Assembly (NCBI GenBank): GCA_003153475.1 | Contig: PLYT01000008.1 | Location: 1 to 64,000, forward strand | DNA from: Betaproteobacteria bacterium | GTDB lineage: Bacteria > Pseudomonadota > Gammaproteobacteria > Burkholderiales > Casimicrobiaceae | Reading direction: 5' to 3' | DNA: 64,000 nt | Shown here: piece by piece, positions 57,881 to 64,000 of the stretch | How the letters are laid out: each line of letters starts with the position of its first letter | How positions within the stretch are numbered: position 1 is the stretch's first letter | Notes under the pieces: generated by a model | Told to the model about the DNA's origin: nothing | The model's input: the letters and a program-made list of their open reading frames with translations, nothing else | Database searches by the model: none | Translations under genes and position numbers: made by a program

Positions 57881-58768
57881 TCAGGGTTTGCGCTTCAAAC
57901 CCCACCAAAGGACGGCCAGTCCCACGGCGATCAGGAGCAGCGTGGCCGGCTCCGGCACCTCGCTGATCAGCGAAAAGGAGGCGTTGAACGTCGGTGCAGG
58001 CGCCCCGCCGACGATGTCGGTCCCCACGCGCAGCCAATCCGGCGCCAGGTTGTCGTTTCGGATCCAGCTCTGCAAGTCGCTGAAGCCGGCAGGGAACGGT
58101 ATTCCGGGCGGAGCAATCGACTTCGGCGCCGACAGCCAGAAGAAATCTCCGTTGGCGTCGGTGATCTCGACCTGGGGGATGAAAAAATAATGGTCGGCCG
58201 GGAGCACCAAGGGAACAAGGAAATCGACGGTGAACGCGACTTCCTGGCCGGTTATCGCCCCCTCGCCGCCCGTCCTTTGATTGGGAAACGGGTTGATGCC
58301 GTTAAGAACGCTGTTCGATGCGGCGAAGCTCGCTTTGAGTACCGACGTTGTAAACGACAGGTTCCCGGAAGCGGTGTCGCGATCGCTGAGCTCGACGTCC
58401 GACGGTGAGTTGACCCGCGTCGGTACCGCCGGAGTGCGCGTGGTGTCGGAATCGAGTGGAAAGACACGGTAGATCTCCACGCGCACTTCGCCAATGTCGG
58501 CCGCGGTCGTCCCGCCGGTCAACAAGCCGGTGAAGGTGGCGCCTGTTATCGTCGTCGTTGGCTGCGTCAGAACGAAATCGTCGGCCGATTCGATCTCGGT
58601 CTTGCCCGCACCGTCCGGCCTCGAAGCAGTCGCCATTTGCCCGTCGGGGTCGCCGGTACTGAAGAAAACCGGTCCGGCGAACACCGATGCAGTGAGCATT
58701 GACAGCGCGGCGCCGAACACCATCCGTCGAGAGGCTCTGGAGATAAGGCGGACGATCCGCGAGCACAT
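57881..58768 (-). CDS. PEP-CTERM sorting domain protein
   Basis: This 295-residue exported protein ends in the sorting signal VPEPATLLLIAVGLAVLWWG followed by basic LKRKP, recognised by an exosortase for envelope targeting. The N-terminus has a signal segment (MVFGAALSMLTASVFA). The mature part is a beta-rich domain (FFSTGDPDGQMATASRPD, later ESADDFVLTQPTTTITG) of a type often seen with PEP-CTERM. ATG 58768 has GGAGA upstream. No exosortase gene is in the window. Confidence 0.88.
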   Translation of the reverse strand: MCSRIVRLISRASRRMVFGAALSMLTASVFAGPVFFSTGDPDGQMATASRPDGAGKTEIESADDFVLTQPTTTITGATFTGLLTGGTTAADIGEVRVEIYRVFPLDSDTTRTPAVPTRVNSPSDVELSDRDTASGNLSFTTSVLKASFAASNSVLNGINPFPNQRTGGEGAITGQEVAFTVDFLVPLVLPADHYFFIPQVEITDANGDFFWLSAPKSIAPPGIPFPAGFSDLQSWIRNDNLAPDWLRVGTDIVGGAPAPTFNASFSLISEVPEPATLLLIAVGLAVLWWGLKRKP

Positions 58769-58993
58769 GGCATTTCTCCGCGTTAAACGATGCGCCAATC
58801 CGCGGATCAATTTGTACGCAACAAACGTACCGAACCATGTATTCCGTAATTAAGACAGAGGCTTACGGCGAGCATCATCGATCGAGCCACGCCCCCTGTA
58901 AGAATTGCCGACAACTCGATGGCAATAGAAATGCGCGGGGGCGACCGGCGAGCCCGGCGTCTTGCGGATCGGCTTCGGAAGCGCAGCGAATAC

Positions 58994-60433
58994 TCAGGGC
59001 AGAGTGTACGCGGTCTTGACCACGGTGAAGAATTCGCGCGCATAGCGTCCCTGCTCGCGTGGACCGTAGCTCGAGCCCTTCCGGCCGCCGAACGGGACGT
59101 GGTAGTCGACGCCGGCCGTGGGCAGGTTGACCATGACCATGCCGGCTTCACTCGCGCGCTTGAAGTGCGACGCGTGCTTGAGCGACGTGGTCACAATGCC
59201 CGCAGACAGGCCGAAATCGGTGTCGTTGGCCACCGAGACCGCCTCGTCGTAGTCCTGGACCCGGATCACGCTCGCAACGGGGCCGAAGATTTCCTCGCGC
59301 GATGTACGCATCGCATTGGTCGCCTCGGTCAATAGCGCGGGCGCCAGGTAATGGCCCTTTTTGCTGCGCTCGAGCACCTGGCCACCTGCGACCAGCTTCG
59401 CACCTTCTTTCTGGCCGATCCCGATGTAGTCGAGGTCCTGCTTGAGCTGCGCCTCGTCGACGACGGGTCCGATGTCGGTGCCCGGCGCGAGCGCATCGTC
59501 GACTTTGAGCTTCGCCAGCCGATCCGACAGCGCGGAGACGAAACGGTCGTGAATGCCCGCACCGACGATGAGGCGCGACGAGGCGGTGCAGCGCTGCCCG
59601 GTCGAGAAGTACGCGCCGTTGATCGCGCAATTGAGCGCCACCGCCAAATCGGCGTCGTCCAGCACGATTAGCGGATTCTTGCCGCCCATTTCGAGTTGCA
59701 GCTTGGCCATGCGCTGGATCGCTTTGGCCGCGATCGCGCGGCCGGTCGCGACCGAACCGGTGAAGCTGATGCCGTCGACACGCCGGTCGTTGACCAAGGC
59801 CTCGCCGACGATGCTGCCGCGTCCCATGACCAGGTTGAATACGCCTTTGGGCACGCCGGCGTTGACGATGATTTCGGCCAGCGCCCATGCCGAGCCGGGC
59901 ACGAGCTCGGCGGGCTTGAAGACGACGCAGTTGCCGTACGCGAGCGCGGGTGCGATCTTCCAGGCCGGAATCGCGATCGGAAAATTCCATGGCGTGATGA
60001 GGCCGATCACGCCGATGGGCTCGCGCGTGACCTCGACGTCGATGCCGGGACGGACCGACGGAATCTTTTCGCCGGCGAGCCGCAGCGTTTCTCCGGCGAA
60101 GAACTTGAAGATCTGACCGGCGCGAGCCGCTTCGCCGACGCCTTCCGGCAGCGTCTTGCCTTCCTCGCGCGACAACAGGCGCCCGAGCTCGTCCTTGCGC
60201 GCGAGAATGGTGTTGCCGATCGCGTCGAGCCAGTTCGCGCGGTCCTGCACCGACGACGCGGCCCACGAAGGAAAGGCCGCGCGGGCGGCGCCGATGGCCG
60301 CGTCGGCCTGCGCCTTATCGGCGCGCGCATAGACGCCGATGACGTCGCTCAAATCGGACGGATTGATGTTCTTCGCGGTGTCGGCGCCGGCGACCCATTC
60401 GCCGGCGATGTAGTTGCGGTGCAGATCAGTCAT
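58994..60433 (-). CDS. Aldehyde dehydrogenase, alpha-ketoglutarate semialdehyde dehydrogenase-like
   Basis: The 479-residue NAD(P)-dependent enzyme has the catalytic Cys282 in GQRCTASSR, Glu248 in LEMGGKNP and the cofactor motif FTGSVATGR. It belongs to the subgroup that oxidises alpha-ketoglutarate semialdehyde to alpha-ketoglutarate in sugar-acid (Weimberg) and hydroxyproline routes; this is a family inference. The FAH-family gene lies directly upstream, 16 bases away, on the same strand. Confidence 0.88.
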   Translation of the reverse strand: MTDLHRNYIAGEWVAGADTAKNINPSDLSDVIGVYARADKAQADAAIGAARAAFPSWAASSVQDRANWLDAIGNTILARKDELGRLLSREEGKTLPEGVGEAARAGQIFKFFAGETLRLAGEKIPSVRPGIDVEVTREPIGVIGLITPWNFPIAIPAWKIAPALAYGNCVVFKPAELVPGSAWALAEIIVNAGVPKGVFNLVMGRGSIVGEALVNDRRVDGISFTGSVATGRAIAAKAIQRMAKLQLEMGGKNPLIVLDDADLAVALNCAINGAYFSTGQRCTASSRLIVGAGIHDRFVSALSDRLAKLKVDDALAPGTDIGPVVDEAQLKQDLDYIGIGQKEGAKLVAGGQVLERSKKGHYLAPALLTEATNAMRTSREEIFGPVASVIRVQDYDEAVSVANDTDFGLSAGIVTTSLKHASHFKRASEAGMVMVNLPTAGVDYHVPFGGRKGSSYGPREQGRYAREFFTVVKTAYTLP

Positions 60434-60449
60434 TGTCGTTCCCTCGTCG

Positions 60450-61631
60450 TCATCCAGCGCGCAGCAGGCCGCGGGCCGAAAGGTTGCGCATCAACTCGCC
60501 GACGCCGAACGTCCACGGCGGCGCCCGGTCGCTGGTCGTCACCTCATTTTCCAGCGCACCCAGGCGCGCTGCGGCGATGACGACCCGGTCTCCGGGCTTG
60601 TGCGTGAAGCCCATGCCGGGCGCGCCGCGATCCTCGACCGGTGCGAACATCGTTCCGAGGAACAGCATGAAGCCGTCGGGGTACTGGTGGTTTGCGCCGA
60701 TCGCCTGCGCGACCAGATCCTCGGGATCACGGCTGATCTTGGTCATCGAGCTCGCCCCGCGCAGGTGAAATCCATCGGGCCCGTGGACGTCGAGCGTGAT
60801 GTCTGTGCCGCGCACGTCGTCCAGCGCGAAGCCGTCGTCGAAAATGCGGATCATCGGGCCGATTGCGCATGAGGCATTGTTGTCCTTGGCCTTGCCCAGA
60901 AGGAGCGCGCTGCGGCCCTCGAAGTCCCGCAGGTTGACGTCGTTGCCCAGGGTCGCGCCGCGGATCCGGCCGCGCGAGTCGACGGCGAGCACGATTTCCG
61001 GCTCGGGGTTGTTCCAGGTCGATTTCGGATGCACGCCGATCAGCGCGCCGTGGCCGACCGCGGCCATCGGCTGGGTCTTGGTGAAAATCTCCGCATCGGG
61101 GCCGATGCCCACCTCCAGGTATTGCGACCAGGCACCTTGCTCGACCAGGATCTGCTTGATGCGCGCAGCCTCGTCCGAGCCGGGCCGAACGCTTGCCAGG
61201 TCGTCGCCGAGAATGTCCTGCAGCCGGGCCCGGATTGCTTCGGCGCGGCGGGCGTCGCCGCGCGCCTGCTCTTCGATCACGCGCTCCAGCGTGCTCGCGA
61301 CAAAAGTCACGCCCGCCGCCTTGATCGCCTGCAGGTCGCAGGGCGCGAGGAGTCGCGGAGCATCGGCGTCGAAATCGGCGCGACTGTTGGCGAGGATGTC
61401 GTCGATGCTGCCCAGCGACGGTCCGGCCGTGGCGCGCATCGCCGCCGCCAGGTTGTCGCGCTCGAGCCATGCGCTGGCCGTCGGCGCGATCGCGCCAAGA
61501 TCGATGACGGCCCCGTCGGGCCGCACGGTGATCGGCGTCGGGCCGGCTGGGCGGCCAGGAAGCCAGGCGCGGCCGAGCAAGGTCGACGTCTTCCAATCGG
61601 ACGGCAGAGCGGCGAGCGCTGGAGATGACAT
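60450..61631 (-). CDS. Fumarylacetoacetate hydrolase-family protein, possible 2-keto-3-deoxy-sugar-acid dehydratase
   Basis: The 393-residue protein has the FAH-family fold with metal-site motifs NNPEPEIVL and TLGNDVNLRDFEGRSALLL, plus AGVTFVASTLERVIEEQARG. FAH-family enzymes of this length next to ketoglutarate-semialdehyde dehydrogenase include XylX-type dehydratases that make alpha-ketoglutarate semialdehyde from 2-keto-3-deoxypentonates. The ATG at 61631 fits the family start. The two genes probably form an operon for the lower end of a pentose-acid pathway. Confidence 0.82.
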   Translation of the reverse strand: MSSPALAALPSDWKTSTLLGRAWLPGRPAGPTPITVRPDGAVIDLGAIAPTASAWLERDNLAAAMRATAGPSLGSIDDILANSRADFDADAPRLLAPCDLQAIKAAGVTFVASTLERVIEEQARGDARRAEAIRARLQDILGDDLASVRPGSDEAARIKQILVEQGAWSQYLEVGIGPDAEIFTKTQPMAAVGHGALIGVHPKSTWNNPEPEIVLAVDSRGRIRGATLGNDVNLRDFEGRSALLLGKAKDNNASCAIGPMIRIFDDGFALDDVRGTDITLDVHGPDGFHLRGASSMTKISRDPEDLVAQAIGANHQYPDGFMLFLGTMFAPVEDRGAPGMGFTHKPGDRVVIAAARLGALENEVTTSDRAPPWTFGVGELMRNLSARGLLRAG

Positions 61632-61752
61632 TGCGATGGAGAGGTTTAAGATAATCGAAGCGCCCGCGTGCCGGCGTACGCGGGCGAAGCCGGTGAACGC
61701 ACGGGGCCGCCTGCGATCATACCCGTTGCCGCCCAATTACAGGAGTCTCGCG

Positions 61753-62061
61753 ATGAGTGCGCCAACAACTGCGCCCGATCTGCCAAAGCGTTTGCCTTCT
61801 TGTTCATCGGAGTCGATCAGCGGCGGGGTGACGACACCGCTGCGGGTGCACACCCCGGGGCCGATTCCACCGGTCGACGATGATGACGACGACGATGACG
61901 AGGATCGCAAACGCGGCGGCACGGGAGGCAACATCGATCCGGACGACGAGGACGACGATGTCGACGACGACGAGGGTGACGACGACGACGAAGCCGACAA
62001 GCAGTGGGCCCGCGCCGCCAACGTGCGCAGCGGCGGCGCAGACGCGCGTTTCGTGCTATAG
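61753..62061 (+). CDS. Asp-rich low-complexity small protein
   Basis: ATG 61753 has AGGAG at 61741-61745. The 102-residue product has a Pro/Thr-rich first part (LRVHTPGPIPPV), then two acidic runs (eight Asp in a row near residue 42; a DEDDDVDDDEGDDDDEAD run) around a Gly-rich loop. No signal or membrane segment is seen. The acidic runs may bind calcium or basic proteins. I recognise no family. Confidence 0.55.
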   Translation: MSAPTTAPDLPKRLPSCSSESISGGVTTPLRVHTPGPIPPVDDDDDDDDEDRKRGGTGGNIDPDDEDDDVDDDEGDDDDEADKQWARAANVRSGGADARFVL

Positions 62062-62413
62062 TGTCACCTGTAAGGCGCTACGCGAGCTTGGTTTTTGTTT
62101 GAGCGTACGATTGCCCGCCTCGTTTCGGAAAGCACGTTTCCGCACGGAATTCAGGCAGTCCGATCATCGGCTTCTAATCCTTCGCTCCCTTCGTTCTTGC
62201 GAGCGGCACTTTCCGGTTAGAGATGATGGTTTCTCGACCCGGTTGCGGCCGTTTGCGCACGGTGACGTTTGCCCGGCGCTGTCCGGCAGCTGACGACCGG
62301 CGCCATTCCCGCGTTTCCGGAATTTGAGCTGGCCCCGGCGTCTTTCGCCGGCGCGGCGGTTGTCTTTTTCGCGACGCCTGCATGGCGGCGCGAAGCTCAT
62401 GATGGGACGAACG
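62062..62413. other. Long leader upstream of the RNA helicase gene
   Basis: About 350 bases without a gene precede the DEAD-box helicase. Helicase genes of this family often have long regulated leaders, but no defined hairpin or cold-shock box was identified here by eye. Confidence 0.4.
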
Positions 62414-63724
62414 ATGAATTTCGAATCACTGCAACTCGCGCCGGCGCTGCTGCGCGCACTGGCCGACTGCGGCTACACCGAACCGACGCCGATCCAGGCG
62501 CAGACGATCCCGCCGCTGCTGCAAGGGCGCGATGTCGTCGGCTCCGCGCAGACCGGCACCGGCAAGACCGCGGCATTCGTGCTGCCGGCGCTGCAGCGCT
62601 TTGTCGAGCTCGAGGGTGCCGCTCCGGCTCGTGCGCGTCCGTTCGGCCACGGCCCGCGCGTTCTGGTGCTCGCACCGACGCGCGAGCTGGCACAGCAGGT
62701 CGCCGAACAGACGATGCGCTACGGCGCGCATTTGCGCGTCAAGACGGTGTGCATCTACGGCGGTGCGCCATATCCGGTACAGAACAAGCAGCTTGCGCGC
62801 GGGGTCGACATCCTGGTCGCGACCCCGGGCCGTCTGCTCGATCACATGGAACGCGGGCGCATCGACCTGTCGCAGCTCGACATGCTGGTGCTGGACGAGG
62901 CGGACCGAATGCTCGACATGGGCTTCATCGAGGACGTCGAGAAGATTGCAGCGCGCACGCCGGCGAAACGCCAGACGGTGTTGTTCTCGGCGACGCTCGA
63001 TGGTGCGATCGGTCGTCTCGCCGGCAAGCTGCTGCGCGACCCGGTGCGCATCGAAGCGGCCGCAGGCAAAGCGGCGCCGATAGCGATCGAGCAGCGCGTG
63101 CATTTCACCGACGATCATGCGCACAAACACCGCATCCTCGATCATTTGCTGACCGACATCACGATGACGCAGAGCATCGTGTTCACCGCCACCAAGCGCG
63201 ATGCCGAAACGCTGGCCACGCGGCTGCGCGGCGAAGGTCACGCCGCCGCCGCCCTGCATGGCGACATGCGCCAGCGCGAAAGGACCTACACGCTGCAGGA
63301 AATGCGCCGCGGACGCGTGCGTACGCTGGTCGCGACCGACGTTGCGGCGCGCGGGCTCGACGTCGCCGGCATCAGCCATGTGATCAATTTCGATATGCCG
63401 CGGCAACCGGACGACTATGTCCACCGTATCGGACGCACCGGCCGGGCCGGCGCGACCGGGGTTGCGATTTCGCTCGCCTCGTTCGCCGACCGCGGCACAC
63501 TGCGTCAGATCGAGCGCCACACCGGCGCCCCGATCGCCGCGCATGTGATCCCGGGCCTCGAGCCGCGCAATCGCAACCGCGGCATGCACGATGCGCCGCC
63601 TTCCCGCACGAGGCCCCGCAGCAATGGCGGCTCTCGCACGTACGCGCGCGATTCGCGCGGGCATGGGGCGCAGGCGCCGCGTGGTTCCAGCTGGCAGGGC
63701 AAGTCGGCAGGACGCAGCCGCTAG
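62414..63724 (+). CDS. rhlE: DEAD-box RNA helicase, RhlE-like
   Basis: This 436-residue ATP-dependent RNA helicase has the Q motif (GYTEPTPIQAQTIP), motif I AQTGTGKT, PTRELA, TPGRLLD, DEAD, SAT, the second RecA domain with ATDVAARGLDVAG and HRIGRTGR, and a basic, Arg/Ser-rich tail of about 60 residues for RNA binding. The order and tail suit RhlE. ATG 62414 (MNFESLQL) starts just before the Q motif; ATGs at 62399 and 62402 are alternatives. It is monocistronic. Confidence 0.93.
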   Translation: MNFESLQLAPALLRALADCGYTEPTPIQAQTIPPLLQGRDVVGSAQTGTGKTAAFVLPALQRFVELEGAAPARARPFGHGPRVLVLAPTRELAQQVAEQTMRYGAHLRVKTVCIYGGAPYPVQNKQLARGVDILVATPGRLLDHMERGRIDLSQLDMLVLDEADRMLDMGFIEDVEKIAARTPAKRQTVLFSATLDGAIGRLAGKLLRDPVRIEAAAGKAAPIAIEQRVHFTDDHAHKHRILDHLLTDITMTQSIVFTATKRDAETLATRLRGEGHAAAALHGDMRQRERTYTLQEMRRGRVRTLVATDVAARGLDVAGISHVINFDMPRQPDDYVHRIGRTGRAGATGVAISLASFADRGTLRQIERHTGAPIAAHVIPGLEPRNRNRGMHDAPPSRTRPRSNGGSRTYARDSRGHGAQAPRGSSWQGKSAGRSR

Positions 63725-63757
63725 CCGGTCCGACCGACGCGGGCAACGCGGCCAGGA

Positions 63758-64000
63758 TCAGGGCGCCAAACCGCCGAAGCGCCGGTAAAAGTAAGGCGCT
63801 GCCGGTGGGAACGCTCCGCCGGCGGCTTCGAGCGTCGCCGCCAGATGCTGCTCCGCGCAGCGGTGCGTCAATCGGTAGAAGTCGCGGCACAGCGCGTAGG
63901 CGTCGCGCGCATGCCATTCGGCGGGCAGCATCGCCGCCGGTAGCTGCGGATCATGCAAGCTCACCCGGCGATACTCGTGGATCAGCAAGGTGCGCACGAC
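63758..64000 (-). CDS. paaX: PaaX-like transcriptional repressor, C-terminal part (cut by window edge)
   Basis: Only the last 80 or so codons lie in the window; the 5' end is beyond 64000. The sequence TLLIHEYRRVSLHDPQLPAA, then MLPAEWHARDAYALCRDFYR and YFYRRFGGL, is the C-terminal domain of PaaX-type regulators, which repress phenylacetate degradation and release DNA on binding phenylacetyl-CoA. The N-terminal helix-turn-helix is not visible. Degradation genes are not in the window, so the regulated pathway is unknown. Confidence 0.75.
   Translation of the reverse strand, partial: VVRTLLIHEYRRVSLHDPQLPAAMLPAEWHARDAYALCRDFYRLTHRCAEQHLAATLEAAGGAFPPAAPYFYRRFGGLAP

Overview
The window is high-GC bacterial DNA with dense genes and short gaps. 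Family content suggests a betaproteobacterium of Burkholderiales type: GlgE-type glucan cluster, PEP-CTERM protein, DUF1415, DUF3309, PaaX, Ku/LigD and an FAH-family dehydratase next to a ketoglutarate-semialdehyde dehydrogenase. No rRNA or tRNA gene, IS element or CRISPR array was recognised, so genus and species cannot be fixed.

Layout. 0-2 kb: an SDR dehydrogenase, a GNAT acetyltransferase and a DUF4188 protein. 2.0-8.1 kb: an island of visibly lower GC on the minus strand. It holds a secreted repeat protein, a 1506-residue RHS/YD-repeat protein whose C-terminus is a phospholipase A2-like domain, and a four-helix membrane protein joined to it by an ATGA stop/start overlap (a probable toxin-immunity pair). 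A phased 14-nt repeat lies upstream. 8.2-11 kb: a UdgX-type uracil-DNA glycosylase, a PRC-barrel protein, a small hypothetical and a frameshifted histidine-kinase-like gene. 11-16 kb: an end-joining operon of a Cys-rich mini-protein, Ku, LigD and topoisomerase IB. 16-20 kb: small membrane proteins, a frameshifted hemerythrin and a Nudix protein.

20-36.6 kb: one minus-strand run glgB-glgE-treS/maltokinase-glgX-treZ-malQ-treY, with almost every junction overlapping. It encodes trehalose -> maltose -> maltose-1-phosphate -> branched alpha-glucan (TreS-Mak, GlgE, GlgB) and the return from glucan to trehalose (GlgX, TreY, TreZ, MalQ). 36.9-41 kb: a YihY-type membrane protein, a small exported protein with a frameshift, an SDR, a 59-residue protein and an Nramp-superfamily transporter. 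41.4-44.7 kb: a fadJ-like/fadA-like beta-oxidation pair. 44.7-48.9 kb: gene debris including a truncated globin and short duplicated gene ends, a frameshifted vanadium-haloperoxidase-like gene divergent from a LysR regulator, DUF1415 and an FxLYD-like protein.

48.9-52 kb: an SDR/APH-like kinase/acyl-CoA dehydrogenase operon. 52-58 kb: a SET-domain protein, a PhnD-like binding protein and a complete ABC importer (ATPase, binding protein, two permeases). 57.9-64 kb: a PEP-CTERM protein, an aldehyde dehydrogenase/FAH-family pair that fits a Weimberg-type sugar-acid pathway, an Asp-rich mini-protein, an RhlE-like helicase and the C-terminal part of a PaaX-like repressor cut by the window edge.

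Four genes carry what looks like the same lesion, loss of one base. This is either gene decay or deletion-type sequencing error and should be checked before those genes are called pseudogenes.
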